Below, piece by piece: positions 1-8,547 of a stretch of DNA of 14,428 nt. Each line of letters begins with the position of its first letter. Position 1 is the first letter of the stretch. Source of the DNA: JALOAT01 sp041677345. GTDB taxonomy: Bacteria; Pseudomonadota; Gammaproteobacteria; Thiohalomonadales; Thiohalomonadaceae. The notes under the pieces were generated by a model. It was given only the letters and a program-made list of their open reading frames with translations. It was not told the DNA's origin and did no database searches. The stretch covers positions 1-14,428 of the forward strand of contig JBAYQE010000069.1 of the NCBI GenBank assembly GCA_041677345.1, in the 5' to 3' direction. The position numbers and the translations under genes were made by a program.

Positions 1-2132
1 GAACCGGTTTCGAAGTTGTAGAGGTTCAGAACGGCATCCGCCCCCCGGCGGCAGCTGATTACCGCATACTTGTCGTCGTCGGAAAGGTTGCCCTCGTGAT
101 TACCGAACCAGCATTCGTCGTACGGGAAGGTGGTGAGCGTGGTGCGCCTGTTGGTGCTGACTACCAGTTTCTCCAGGCGCGTACCCGTGGTTCCATACAT
201 GACGTCTGGGTCCACATTGGACCAACGGTAGTCGCTGGGGGCACTGAACTTGCCAATCAGCTTGTTGGTCGTGGCATCGACGAGGAAGTTGGGCCAGGTA
301 ATGAAGCGCGTGTTGTCCGCATTCCAGGGATTGACCTTGGAGTAGTGGTGACGTGCATTGCTCACACCAAACACGGCATCGTCAGTGACGCGCGTAATAC
401 GCGTCTTGAAGGTCGGATCCGTGATGGATGACAGGTAGCCGGGGCGCCGCACACCGGGGAAGGACACCGTGCTCAGAACGGTGTCCGCCGGGTAGTTGGC
501 GTCGGGCGGCGTGGGGGTTGATTCCTCATCGTTATCCTCGATGGTCACCAGGGCCACCGCCGGGGATCCGAGTTCCGCACCGCCCGTAGGGTTGGCGAGC
601 AGCAGGGAGAAGGTCTCATTGCCTTCCATCAACGCGTCATCATGAATTGTGACACCGATGGTCTTGCTGGTTTCACCGTCGGCGAAATGGAGCGTGGTGA
701 AGTCCACGGTACCGTAGTCGGTCGACCAGTCAGCTGTGCCATAGCCGTCAAACGTCCGGGTACGCCACCGTACAGTCACCGCACCGTCGCTCCCGTCCAC
801 GCGGCGCACGGTGGTCGTGAAGGTGCCGATGTCCTCAGGAATGGTGAAGGCGTCGGACGTGAACTTGAACGCGCCCGGGATCGGATCCGGCTCAGGTTCC
901 TGACGGGGATCGGGTTCCTCACCAGGATCCGGTTCGGTGGGCTCCTCATCCGCCGGGAAATAATCGTCGGGGGAGGCGCCGGCGAGGATCTCAGTGTAGG
1001 TTGTGATCACGGTCTGCTGTTGCGCGGCAGTGCCCTGTGCCGTTGTCGTGATGGCGGCATCAAGTGAAGACGCCGTCTCTGCAGGCATCAGGGCGCGGAT
1101 TTCGGCGGGCTTCACCCCCGCGTCAATCCCGCTGAGTGCCTGATTGGCGGCAGACAGCGAGGTGGCGGTCATCACGGATTGTGCTGCGGCCAACAGTGTC
1201 CGTGTTGTGTAAAGCATCCCCGGGGTCACCGGCAGATCCTCTGTGCGGAGCAGTGATGACGGCGCGACCTGGCCAATAGCTGCGTCCATGAGGTCACGCA
1301 CCGGGGCATGATCCACCTGCAGGCCATTGGTGATGGTCTCTGCGTGGACCTGCGCGGCGACGGTGAGCGAGGTGGCGGCCACGCGCAGATCGGCCTTGTC
1401 GGCACCCCGGCCATCGATGATGCCGTCGGTCAGGTCTGCGGCAATACTGAATACCACATCCTCAACAGAGACGGACTCTCCGTTCGTGAGCAGCGCATCC
1501 TTGGTGCGACGAAGCCACTCTCCCATCGCCTCGTTGGTTTTCAGGATAGCAGCGACGTTATCGTTGCCGATCGGGATCGCAAACGGGTCAGGGACTTGGG
1601 TTTGGTCGAGTCCGAAATGGAGATTCGCGGAGACATAAGCCATTGCCTCCCGGAGGTTGACCGCGTTCAGGCCGCCGCTCATGGCCTTGGCCGTTTGTGT
1701 CGCGAGGGTCGTCGTGGGCGTGATGTTGATGATTCCCGTTTCGGCCTTCAGTGCGACGGACTGGAGCGGCAGATCTGGGACGCTTCCGGTCACAAGGTCG
1801 GTGCCGCCGCTGGCCGAAAACAGCAGCGGAAACTCCGCATCGGCCGGCACCGATAAGGAATAGCGACCTCTATAGTTGCTACTTACCTCGTCAAGGGTGT
1901 TCCCCTCAAAATCGGTGACGACGATTTCGGCGTCACGGACGGGCCCATCGTAGATATGCCCGCTCATGGTTGCGCGTGGTTTCTCCACAACCGGTGGTTT
2001 GTCATCACCTGGATCGACGTCGGATGTTTCGATGCAGGCTACTTGAGATGCTGCGGCCGCGGCGATGGTGAGGAATGTGAAAAAGCGCCGTGGAGACACG
2101 CGGCGCGTGTACCGCTTGGTGATGCTGGACAT
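1..2132 (-). CDS. Exported multidomain protein with Calx-beta domain and beta-propeller start (C-terminus outside window)
   Basis: The frame is open from an ATG at 2132 to the window edge, giving 710 codons without a stop; the 3' end is missing. The N-terminus is a signal peptide: a basic region with two Arg pairs (residues 10-11 and 15-16), then a hydrophobic stretch of about residues 17-32, then Cys33. The residues before Cys33 (Gln-Val-Ala) make a poor lipobox, so a lipoprotein is possible but not clear. Residues about 56-130 resemble a carboxypeptidase-regulatory-like beta domain. Residues about 133-145 carry an 'INITPTTTLAT' stretch common in secreted surface proteins, followed by an Ala-rich helical region to about 390. 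A Pro/Glu/Asp linker covers about 394-417. A Calx-beta domain covers about 420-534, ending in the typical 'ALVTIEDNDE'. From about 550 a propeller-like region begins, with Trp-Asn-Ala-Asp and Asp-Asp-Asp-Lys segments of TolB type. A GGGGGA stretch lies about 7 bases before the start. The gene is divergent from the polysaccharide locus. A surface or glycan-binding role is inference. Confidence 0.85.
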   Translation of the reverse strand, partial: MSSITKRYTRRVSPRRFFTFLTIAAAAASQVACIETSDVDPGDDKPPVVEKPRATMSGHIYDGPVRDAEIVVTDFEGNTLDEVSSNYRGRYSLSVPADAEFPLLFSASGGTDLVTGSVPDLPLQSVALKAETGIINITPTTTLATQTAKAMSGGLNAVNLREAMAYVSANLHFGLDQTQVPDPFAIPIGNDNVAAILKTNEAMGEWLRRTKDALLTNGESVSVEDVVFSIAADLTDGIIDGRGADKADLRVAATSLTVAAQVHAETITNGLQVDHAPVRDLMDAAIGQVAPSSLLRTEDLPVTPGMLYTTRTLLAAAQSVMTATSLSAANQALSGIDAGVKPAEIRALMPAETASSLDAAITTTAQGTAAQQQTVITTYTEILAGASPDDYFPADEEPTEPDPGEEPDPRQEPEPDPIPGAFKFTSDAFTIPEDIGTFTTTVRRVDGSDGAVTVRWRTRTFDGYGTADWSTDYGTVDFTTLHFADGETSKTIGVTIHDDALMEGNETFSLLLANPTGGAELGSPAVALVTIEDNDEESTPTPPDANYPADTVLSTVSFPGVRRPGYLSSITDPTFKTRITRVTDDAVFGVSNARHHYSKVNPWNADNTRFITWPNFLVDATTNKLIGKFSAPSDYRWSNVDPDVMYGTTGTRLEKLVVSTNRRTTLTTFPYDECWFGNHEGNLSDDDKYAVISCRRGADAVLNLYNFETG
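883..935 (-). repeat. Short degenerate direct repeat encoding an acidic Pro-rich linker
   Basis: Three 11-base near-copies begin at 883, 907 and 925 (GGATCCGGCTC, GGATCGGGTTC, GGATCCGGTTC on the plus strand). Their spacings of 24 and 18 bases are multiples of three. In the exported protein they encode Glu-Pro-(Glu)-Pro-Asp-Pro units of the linker before the Calx-beta domain. Such linkers can change length by slippage. Confidence 0.6.
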
Positions 2133-2400
2133 TTATGAATCCCCCGAGTGTGCTTGATTAGCCTCCTTGCGTGCCGCTTTTGTGGTGCGGAGCATCGGGC
2201 AAATCGGTCGGGAGTACTGCGAATTGATCCGCAGGAGGGCGGGGAGGCGAGTGGATGGTTCCGGCGGATGTGACCGGCTTCTCCTATAGTGAAGCGGTCG
2301 CGTCATAGGCCCATATCGTCAGGAACGGGCACAGGCGGTCGGTCGTATCGACGAACCATGAACGCCTCACGAGGCGGTGCCCGTATAGAGAGGAAAAGGA
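2133..2400. other. Divergent intergenic region, exported-protein gene / polysaccharide locus
   Basis: No credible gene lies in these 268 bases. They must hold the start signals for the exported-protein gene (leftward) and the flippase-led arm (rightward). I found no convincing sigma-70 promoter: TATAGT at 2285-2290 looks like a -10 but has no acceptable -35 at 16-18 bases. A small hairpin (CGCCT/AGGCG with a CACG loop, about 2363-2376) lies just before the flippase ribosome-binding site. On the minus strand an AAGGAGG sits 29 bases before the leftward start, too far to serve it and with no start codon close by. Confidence 0.5.
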
Positions 2401-3834
2401 ATGCTTCTGCGCCACAGTGGCGTGTACCTGGCAGCACGAGGAGTGCCGGCAATTATCAATTTTTTTGCCATCGCGTTTTTTACGCGCTGGCTCGATCCTG
2501 ATGCTTATGGCGTCTATGCGCTCGCCATGGCGACGGTCAGTCTGGGGGCGGCGCTTGGATTCCAATGGTTGTCGTTAGGTGTCGCACGCTTTCTCCCCCG
2601 CCACGAGCCCCATCCTGAAGCGCTCCTCGCCACTATTCTGCGCGCTTTTGTGGTAGGGGTGCTAGTAGCTGCCACGGCCGCACTGGGCGCGCGTGTTTTC
2701 GCAAGCAGCCTACCCCCAAAGATTGTCTGGCTCACCTTGGGCGTGCTCATTGCACACGCGTGGTTTGAATTAAGTCTCGAACTTGTCCGTGTCCGTATGC
2801 AGCCGATGCGTTACGGGATGATGTCCACTGTCCGCTCCGTCGTCGCCTTCGCCGTCGGTGCGCTGCTGGTCTGGCTGGGCCAGGGGGCGGCCGCGCCACT
2901 GTTTGGCGTATTGACAGCATTGGTTCTCGCGTCGGTTGCCTTCATGCCGAAAGACTGGGGGCGCGCACTGAGGACACCCCAAGACGCGGAAATACTTCGC
3001 AAACTTCTCCGCTACGGGGCGCCGCTCACGTTCACGTTTGCGCTGAATTTCATCATCGTGGCTTCGGATCGCTTCATGCTCAGTGCCTTCATGGGAAGCG
3101 AGGCGGTAGGCCTGTTTGCGCCGGGCTACGATCTGACGCTCCAATCCCTCGGAGTGCTGATGAGTATCGTGAATCTCGCGGCCTACCCGCTGGCGGTCCG
3201 GGCCTTCGAGCAACGAGGCCCTCAGGCGGCCGCAGAACAGATGGAAAAGAACCTGACGCTGTTGCTGGTAGTTGCGCTGCCGGCAGCAGCAGGTATGGCC
3301 GTATGCGCCGGCAACATCGCCGATGTCGTGTTCGGCAGTGCCTATTCCGCGAGCGCCGCAATGCTCATTCCATGGATTGCCCTGGGAATCATCATCAGCG
3401 GCATCAAGGCCTTCTATGCCGATATTGCCTTCCAACTGGCGGAAAAGACGCGGGACTCCATGCTGGTGAACCTGGTCGCGGCCGTGGTCAACGTGGGTCT
3501 CAATCTGTGGACCATTCCTGCGTTCGGCCTCCTGGGTGCCGCGTATTCATTGGTGGCGGCCTACACGGTGGGGTTGTTGTTGAGCGTGGCTTGGGGGAGG
3601 CGCTTGTTTCCGCTCCGGATGGGGCGGCGGGATCACTTCAAGATCTTGATTGCGTGCACAGCCATGGCAGGCCTGGTCTGGACGTGCCGCGACGGTCGTG
3701 GCATCGACTGGCTCGCCATTCAGGTGACAGTGGGGAGTGTGGGCTATGGGGTCATTCTCGTCCTGCTCGATGCCGGTGGCAGTCGTAGGCGCCTGTTGGG
3801 GGCATTCCGTGCGTGGAACCGTGGTGTGGCGTGA
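2401..3834 (+). CDS. Wzx-type polysaccharide flippase (PST/MATE-like)
   Basis: Probable inner-membrane flippase that moves undecaprenyl-diphosphate-linked repeat units to the periplasmic face. The 477-residue protein is strongly hydrophobic through most of its length, consistent with 12-14 membrane segments, which is usual for the polysaccharide biosynthesis (RfbX/COG2244) family. The N-terminus has the family signature: a first helix containing 'VPAIINFFAIAFFTRWL', then 'DPDAYGVYALAMA', matching the common pattern '...RxLgpeeyGxyal'. The ATG at 2401 is preceded by GAGAGGAAAAGG, a good ribosome-binding site. It is the first gene of the plus-strand arm; its TGA (3832-3834) is 23 bases before the chosen start of the next gene. 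Family membership is secure; the transported glycan cannot be read from sequence. The symbol wzx would be by role only. Confidence 0.88.
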   Translation: MLLRHSGVYLAARGVPAIINFFAIAFFTRWLDPDAYGVYALAMATVSLGAALGFQWLSLGVARFLPRHEPHPEALLATILRAFVVGVLVAATAALGARVFASSLPPKIVWLTLGVLIAHAWFELSLELVRVRMQPMRYGMMSTVRSVVAFAVGALLVWLGQGAAAPLFGVLTALVLASVAFMPKDWGRALRTPQDAEILRKLLRYGAPLTFTFALNFIIVASDRFMLSAFMGSEAVGLFAPGYDLTLQSLGVLMSIVNLAAYPLAVRAFEQRGPQAAAEQMEKNLTLLLVVALPAAAGMAVCAGNIADVVFGSAYSASAAMLIPWIALGIIISGIKAFYADIAFQLAEKTRDSMLVNLVAAVVNVGLNLWTIPAFGLLGAAYSLVAAYTVGLLLSVAWGRRLFPLRMGRRDHFKILIACTAMAGLVWTCRDGRGIDWLAIQVTVGSVGYGVILVLLDAGGSRRRLLGAFRAWNRGVA

Positions 3835-3857
3835 GGAGGGGAATCCGGGGGACGGGG

Positions 3858-4976
3858 ATGGATGCACCGATGCAGAAAAGAACAGTGGCATTGTTCGTGC
3901 CAACCCTTGGCGGGGGTGGGGCCGAGCGTGTGATGATTACGCTGGCGGGCGAATTCGTGCGGGCGGGCTGCGCGGTGGACCTGCTCACCGTGGACGGGGC
4001 AGGTCCTTATCGCGCCGAGCTGCCTGCGGAAGTGCGCGTGGTGGATTTCGCCACGGGACGGGTGTCAAAAAGCTTCGGGCGCTTGTGCCGCTATCTGCGC
4101 CAGGAGCGACCGCAGGTACTCATGGCGACACTGACCCACGCCAATGTGGCATCGGTGCTCGCCAGGGCTGTCACCGGTGTGCAGGTGCGCCTCTTCGTCC
4201 GCGAGGCAAACGTACTCTCCAGGGAGACTGCGGGCGCGCGCCTGGCGGTACGCGTGGCACCCTGGCTGGTGCGCTGGACCTATCGGCTGGCCGACGGAAT
4301 CATCGCACCCTCGGAGGGGGTCGCAGATGATCTCGTGAAAAACCACAGCATGGCACGCCAACGCGTCCACGTGATCCACAACCCCGTGGTGAATGACCGT
4401 CTGTTCACCTTGGCACAGCAGTTACCATCGCACCCATGGGCGCGGGATCGGGAAATCCCGCTCGTGCTCGGGGTGGGGCGTCTGACGCCACAAAAGGACT
4501 TCGCGACGCTGATACGGGCCTTTCGCCAGGTAAGGGATCGGCATGTGGCGCGCCTGTTGATCCTGGGGGAGGGGGAGCAACGCGGGATGCTGGAACGGCT
4601 CGTGGCCGAACTGGGGCTTGAAGAAGATGTCGCGTTGCCGGGCTTTGTCGAGAATCCGTTCGCGTACATGACACGCGCGTCGGTCTTCGTACTGAGTTCC
4701 CTGTTTGAAGGTCTGCCAAACGCAATGGTGCAGGCCTTTGCCCTCGGTACACCGATTGTCGCCACCGATTGCCAGAGTGGACCCCGTGAAATCCTCCAGG
4801 GCGGACGCTTCGGGACCCTGGTGCCGATTGGAGATGAGACCGCCATGGCTTCGGCGATTGTCGGGCAGCTCTCCGGCGGCCGTGAAGGCGCAGCCACCAA
4901 GCCCGCTTCACTGCGATTTCACGTGCGCAAGGTGACGGAAGATTATCTGGCACTGTTTGGCCTGGCCCATGGATAG
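3858..4976 (+). CDS. GT4-family glycosyltransferase (GT-B fold)
   Basis: Predicted cytoplasmic retaining glycosyltransferase adding a sugar to the lipid-linked repeat unit; donor and acceptor are unknown. With the ATG at 3858 it has 372 residues, normal for the family. The N-terminal acceptor domain starts with 'LFVPTLGGGGAERV' (residues 12-25), a Gly-rich loop typical of GT4. The C-terminal donor domain has 'GVGRLTPQKDF' (205-215), with the usual Arg and Lys, and 'FEGLPNAMVQA' (283-293), followed by 'VATDCQSGPREIL' (301-313). The second Glu of the E-x7-E motif is Gln292, which also occurs in GT4 enzymes with a TDCxSGP segment. Start choice: ATG 3858 follows GGGGGACGGGG; a GTG at 3831 overlaps the flippase stop and ATG 3870 is also in frame, so the start is uncertain by 9 codons upstream or 4 downstream. 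Its stop overlaps the next gene by 8 bases. Confidence 0.88.
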   Translation: MDAPMQKRTVALFVPTLGGGGAERVMITLAGEFVRAGCAVDLLTVDGAGPYRAELPAEVRVVDFATGRVSKSFGRLCRYLRQERPQVLMATLTHANVASVLARAVTGVQVRLFVREANVLSRETAGARLAVRVAPWLVRWTYRLADGIIAPSEGVADDLVKNHSMARQRVHVIHNPVVNDRLFTLAQQLPSHPWARDREIPLVLGVGRLTPQKDFATLIRAFRQVRDRHVARLLILGEGEQRGMLERLVAELGLEEDVALPGFVENPFAYMTRASVFVLSSLFEGLPNAMVQAFALGTPIVATDCQSGPREILQGGRFGTLVPIGDETAMASAIVGQLSGGREGAATKPASLRFHVRKVTEDYLALFGLAHG

Positions 4977-6171
4977 GCTCGCTTACCTGCTGTTGTGGGG
5001 ATTGGTATTCACGATGCCCTGGACGGACATGGCGATGTTCGACTCCTTTGGCACGATCTCGCGGATCATCGGCATGCCGGCATTTGCCATGTGCATGATG
5101 AGCACCCTTGCCAAGGGGCAGTGGCGGTTCCATGCGGCGCACTTTGTTGCTCTGGCATTCGTTGCTCTTGCAGGTATCTCGTATTTCTGGAGCATCGATA
5201 CCGAAGCGACGGTCATGAAAATAATCACCTATGCCCAGCTGCTTCTCCTCTTTTGGGTGATCTTCCAGAGTGCGGATACGGTGATCCGGGTGGAGAACCT
5301 GTTGGGTGCCTTCGTCCTCGGCGCAGGTGTGGCGGCCGGTTTCACGCTCTATTCCTATGCGCAGGGCGTGGAATTGGCCTACCAGCGATACAGCGCCGGT
5401 GACATGAATCCGAACGATCTCGCCTATGCACTGGTGATGGCAATTCCCATGGCGTGGTATCTGCGACTACGGCAGACGCGCGATTGGCTCACGTGGGTAG
5501 GTAATCTCTATGTACCGCTGGGGCTCTTCGCCGTGTTCTTGACGGCCTCGCGGGGTGGTGCGGTTGTGGCATTCATGGTGTTGTCCTACATCGTCTTGCG
5601 CTTCGACGACCTGAAAAGGACCGAGAAGATCCTCTTCCCCCTGGTGGCTTCCATCATGATCGTGATGATGGTGGCCAATCTGCCCCAGACCGCCATCGCG
5701 CGTATCGCAACCATCGGCAGCGAACTGACCGCAGGAGACATGAACAGCCGCTCGACCATCTGGAGCGCCGGTCTGCAGATCGTGAATCAGCACTGGTTTC
5801 TCGGTGCAGGCAGCGGCAGTTTTGAAGCCGGCGTGACGAAATATCTTGGCTACGCCATAGCACCACACAACGCCTATATCGCCATCCTTGCAGAGAACGG
5901 CGTGGTGGGACTGCTCCTGTTCCTCGGCATCGTGCTCATCGTCGGTATGGTCATCTGGCGACTACCACGCGGCGAGCGCTATCTCTGGGGGCTGTTGCTT
6001 CTTACGTGGGGTATCGCCTCGTTCGTTTCCAATTGGGAATGGCGCAAGGAAACCTGGGTGTTGTTCGGCATGGCACTGGCCCACGCGGCCGCCGTGACGG
6101 CCGTACCAGGCAGGCGCCATCTGCATGGGCTTGGTACACACATGAGGGAGGGTTTGTGTGAACGCATGTGA
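4969..6171 (+). CDS. Wzy / O-antigen ligase family membrane protein
   Basis: Probable inner-membrane polymerase joining repeat units on the periplasmic side, or an O-antigen/teichuronic-type ligase; sequence alone does not separate the two. From ATG 4969 it is 400 residues with about 10-12 hydrophobic segments. Wzy_C-type landmarks are present: 'LTASRGG' (191-197) at the start of the core, 'MNSRSTIW' (258-265) with Arg261, 'FLGAGSGSF' (277-285), and 'PHNAYIAILAENGVVG' (299-314), the loop with conserved His and Glu near the C-terminus. The ATG lies inside the last codons of the upstream glycosyltransferase (ATGGATAG overlap) with no clear ribosome-binding site, suggesting translational coupling. 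A TTG at 4957 is in frame but less likely. Placement with a flippase and a Wzc-like protein favours polymerase. Confidence 0.85.
   Translation: MDRLAYLLLWGLVFTMPWTDMAMFDSFGTISRIIGMPAFAMCMMSTLAKGQWRFHAAHFVALAFVALAGISYFWSIDTEATVMKIITYAQLLLLFWVIFQSADTVIRVENLLGAFVLGAGVAAGFTLYSYAQGVELAYQRYSAGDMNPNDLAYALVMAIPMAWYLRLRQTRDWLTWVGNLYVPLGLFAVFLTASRGGAVVAFMVLSYIVLRFDDLKRTEKILFPLVASIMIVMMVANLPQTAIARIATIGSELTAGDMNSRSTIWSAGLQIVNQHWFLGAGSGSFEAGVTKYLGYAIAPHNAYIAILAENGVVGLLLFLGIVLIVGMVIWRLPRGERYLWGLLLLTWGIASFVSNWEWRKETWVLFGMALAHAAAVTAVPGRRHLHGLGTHMREGLCERM
6144..6157 (+). promoter_or_regulatory. Ribosome-binding site fixing a GTG start
   Basis: GAGGGAGGG at 6144-6152 lies 5 bases before GTG 6158. It supports GTG as the start of the following glycosyltransferase even though this start sits inside the end of the Wzy-like gene. 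Confidence 0.65.
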
Positions 6172-7333
6172 CCAGGCGGGGCTGGGGAAACTGAGATCGG
6201 TTTGCCTGCTGTGCACGGGGTTTGGCTGGGGTGGGGCGGAGATGCAGGTGGCAAACCTCGCGCGCGGCCTGCGGGCACGCGGCTGGCGAGTGCATCTTGT
6301 CTCCTTGTTACCCCCTGCGGGCGTGAGCGCGCGACTGCGCGCGGAAGGGTTCGAGATTCACTCCCTAGGCATGCGGCGCGGGATGCCCGATCCGCGCGCA
6401 CTCGTCAGGCTTCGCCGTCTGCTGCGCGCATGGCGACCGGATGTGCTCCATTGCCACATGATCCACGCCAACCTGCTTGGGCGCGCCGTGCGGCTGCTCG
6501 TGCGTGTGCCCGTGGTCGTTTCCACCGCGCACAGCATCGACGAAGGCGGCCGCTTGCGTGAGTGGGCCTATCGTCTGAGTGACAGGCTCACGGACGTGAC
6601 CACCAACGTGAGCCGGGCAGCGGTCCGGTGCTACATCGAGGTGAAGGCGGCCCCTGCCCATCGCATCCGCTGCATTCCCAACGGTGTCGATACGTCGCTG
6701 TTTCATACCGACGACCATACCCGGGTCCGCATGCGCGAGCACCTGGCGCTGGGGGAGGCGTTCACCTGGTTGGCGGTAGGTCGCCTGGATCCCGGGAAAG
6801 ACTATCCGACGATGCTGCACGCGTTTGCCCGGATCGCAGGCAAGAAGAAGGTGAGATTGCTCATCGTCGGCGAGGGTGCCCTCCGGACACAGTGCAACGC
6901 GCTGGTGGAGGAGCTGGGCCTGGACGATCGCGTAGTGTTTCTTGGCAGAAGGGATGACGTTCCGGACATCATGTGTGCGAGCGATGCCTATGTGATGTCA
7001 TCGGCCCGGGAGGGGTTGCCGATGGTACTGTTGGAGGCCGCGGCGGCCGGGCTGCCCATCGTGGCGACGGACGTCGGCGGCAATGCAGAGACTGTCACGG
7101 AGGGTGTCAGCGGATTCTTGTGCCCCAGTCGTGATGTGGATGCACTGGCCCAGCGCATGGCGAAGATGATGTCATTGGGCCCCGCTACGCGTCAGCAAAT
7201 GGGCCAGGCGGCCAGGCGACTGTGCCTGGAGAATTACGGCATGGAGAGCATATTGAATCAGTGGGAGAGCACCTACGCAGAGTTTCACGCCGTCACGTCA
7301 CGGACGGCGTATGCTGGAGAGGATTGCGCGTAA
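6158..7333 (+). CDS. GT4-family glycosyltransferase (GT-B fold)
   Basis: Predicted cytoplasmic retaining glycosyltransferase of 391 residues. The N-terminal domain shows 'GFGWGGAEMQVANLA' (21-35), the GGAE loop of GT4 enzymes, and 'DVLHCHMIHANLLGR' (95-109), the 'H-x-H' acceptor-side segment. The donor domain shows 'IPNGVDTSLF' (173-182), 'VGRLDPGKDY' (207-216) with the conserved Arg and Lys, and 'REGLPMVLLEA' (284-294), a complete E-x7-E pair (Glu285, Glu293), then 'VATDVGGNAE'. All catalytic landmarks are intact. It overlaps the upstream gene by 14 bases. It is the last gene of the plus-strand arm; its TAA is 22 bases from the stop of the converging minus-strand glycosyltransferase. Sugar specificity cannot be told. 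Confidence 0.9.
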   Translation: MNACDQAGLGKLRSVCLLCTGFGWGGAEMQVANLARGLRARGWRVHLVSLLPPAGVSARLRAEGFEIHSLGMRRGMPDPRALVRLRRLLRAWRPDVLHCHMIHANLLGRAVRLLVRVPVVVSTAHSIDEGGRLREWAYRLSDRLTDVTTNVSRAAVRCYIEVKAAPAHRIRCIPNGVDTSLFHTDDHTRVRMREHLALGEAFTWLAVGRLDPGKDYPTMLHAFARIAGKKKVRLLIVGEGALRTQCNALVEELGLDDRVVFLGRRDDVPDIMCASDAYVMSSAREGLPMVLLEAAAAGLPIVATDVGGNAETVTEGVSGFLCPSRDVDALAQRMAKMMSLGPATRQQMGQAARRLCLENYGMESILNQWESTYAEFHAVTSRTAYAGEDCA

Positions 7334-7347
7334 CGCATACGGCGACG

Positions 7348-7366
7348 GCGCGGCATCAAGCCGCGC
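7348..7366. terminator. GC-rich hairpin at the convergence of the two arms
   Basis: A perfect 7-bp stem (GCGCGGC / GCCGCGC) with a 5-base loop ATCAA. The loop contains part of the minus-strand stop codon. It lies where two converging transcripts meet, so it could slow or stop both. Neither strand has a T-run directly after the stem, so it is not a classical intrinsic terminator; the call rests on position and symmetry. Confidence 0.35.
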
Positions 7367-8519
7367 TGCTTGCGTCTTGCAAGGTAAAGTTACCGCTGCC
7401 TCGCATCAGGTTCATGGCATCCAGGAAGCGGCGGTTCACTTTGTGGACGTCGAAACGTTCCTCGGCGATGCGGCGGCTCTCCTGTCCCAAGCATGTCACC
7501 AATGCCGGTTCCTCGACAAACCGGAGCATGGCTTCAGCCAGGGCGTGGGTATCGCGCACCGGCACCAGGAAGCCGTTGCGGCCCTGCTCCACGGTTTCGC
7601 GGCAACCGGGGGCATCGGTGGTAATCAGCGCGCGCCCCATAGCCATCGCTTCCATCAGGGTGGCGGGCACCCCTTCACGACAATAGGAAGGGAGCACGCA
7701 TACGGCACTGTCGGCGATGAAGGGACGCACATCACTTTGGTGCCCGTAATAATCGATGTCCCCTGAATCCACCCATTGTTGCAGGTGCTCTGGTCGCACC
7801 GAATTGGGATTGACATCGAGCCCACCGAGGAGCCGGAACCGGACGTCCGGGTGTCGGGCACGCACCTGACGGGCCGCCTCCACGTATTCGCCCACGCCTT
7901 TGTCCCACAACAAGCGATTGGTCATCAGAAATGACACCTTGCGGGGCAGCGGTCGGGGAGAGAAGTGCAGGAGGTCAACACCGATGCCGCCGATGAGATA
8001 TGCCTGCTCACGTGCGGCGAGCATCCCCTGCTGGACCGAAAACTCGATATCGTCCGGGTTGAGATAAAAGACGCGCTCGTTGTGGCGAAGCGCCGTGCGG
8101 TACATCGCGCCAAGCACCGAAGCCAGTAGCCTGCGCCGCACATCGTTCCCGGAAAAGGCGTAGCCCAGTCCTTCAATCATGGAGTAGATGTGCGGCACTC
8201 CGGTAAAATGGGCTGCAAGGGAACCATAAATGATCGGTTTTGCCGTATAGCCAAGGAAAACGTCGGGGGAAATGCGACGGAATAGCCTGGTCAGCCCGGC
8301 AATCGTGGCCAGGTCCTGAAGGGGGTTCATACCTGCCCGCTTCAGGGGGGCGTCGCAATAAATGGCGCCCATCTCATCCAGTTTGGCCCGCACGTCATCC
8401 GGGGCGTCCGGGGCGCAGGCGAACACCTCGTGTCCCTGGGCAATCATTGCCTCAATGAGGAAACGCCGGAACGCGACCAGGGAAGATGGAAGACTGCCAA
8501 GCACAGCGATCCTTGCCAT
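7356..8519 (-). CDS. GT4-family glycosyltransferase, PglA/WbpY-like N-terminus
   Basis: Predicted cytoplasmic retaining glycosyltransferase, 387 residues from ATG 8519. The N-terminus 'MARIAVLGSLPSSL' and the segment 'PDVFLGYTAKPIIYGSLAA' (85-103) followed by 'IYSMIEGLGYAF' (111-122) resemble the branch that includes N-acetylhexosaminyl- and galacturonosyl-transferases acting on undecaprenyl-linked sugars. The donor domain has 'LLWDKGVGEYVEAA' (203-216) with Lys207 and 'REGVPATLMEA' (281-291), a full E-x7-E pair (Glu282, Glu290). The ATG follows CGGAGAA at about 8 bases. Upstream in-frame codons extend the frame to 8726 inside the kinase gene, but that stretch is low-quality antisense translation and has no supporting ribosome site. 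It lies 28 bases after the kinase stop and is the last gene of the minus arm. Exact specificity is a guess. Confidence 0.88.
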   Translation of the reverse strand: MARIAVLGSLPSSLVAFRRFLIEAMIAQGHEVFACAPDAPDDVRAKLDEMGAIYCDAPLKRAGMNPLQDLATIAGLTRLFRRISPDVFLGYTAKPIIYGSLAAHFTGVPHIYSMIEGLGYAFSGNDVRRRLLASVLGAMYRTALRHNERVFYLNPDDIEFSVQQGMLAAREQAYLIGGIGVDLLHFSPRPLPRKVSFLMTNRLLWDKGVGEYVEAARQVRARHPDVRFRLLGGLDVNPNSVRPEHLQQWVDSGDIDYYGHQSDVRPFIADSAVCVLPSYCREGVPATLMEAMAMGRALITTDAPGCRETVEQGRNGFLVPVRDTHALAEAMLRFVEEPALVTCLGQESRRIAEERFDVHKVNRRFLDAMNLMRGSGNFTLQDASSAA

Positions 8520-8547
8520 GGAATGGATTCTCCGAGGTGTGGCACGA

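Noticed and set aside
2334..2345. GGCGGT stretch before the flippase resembling an ops/JUMPstart element for RfaH
   Set aside because: Only the first six bases fit; the rest of the ops consensus and the wider JUMPstart sequence are missing.
2770..3435. Long open frame antisense to the flippase gene
   Set aside because: Typical antisense frame in GC-rich DNA; charged, motif-free product with the flippase strongly supported on the other strand.
4405..5142. Long open frame antisense to the glycosyltransferase and Wzy-like genes
   Set aside because: Spans two well-supported genes on the opposite strand and has an Arg/Pro-rich, motif-free product.
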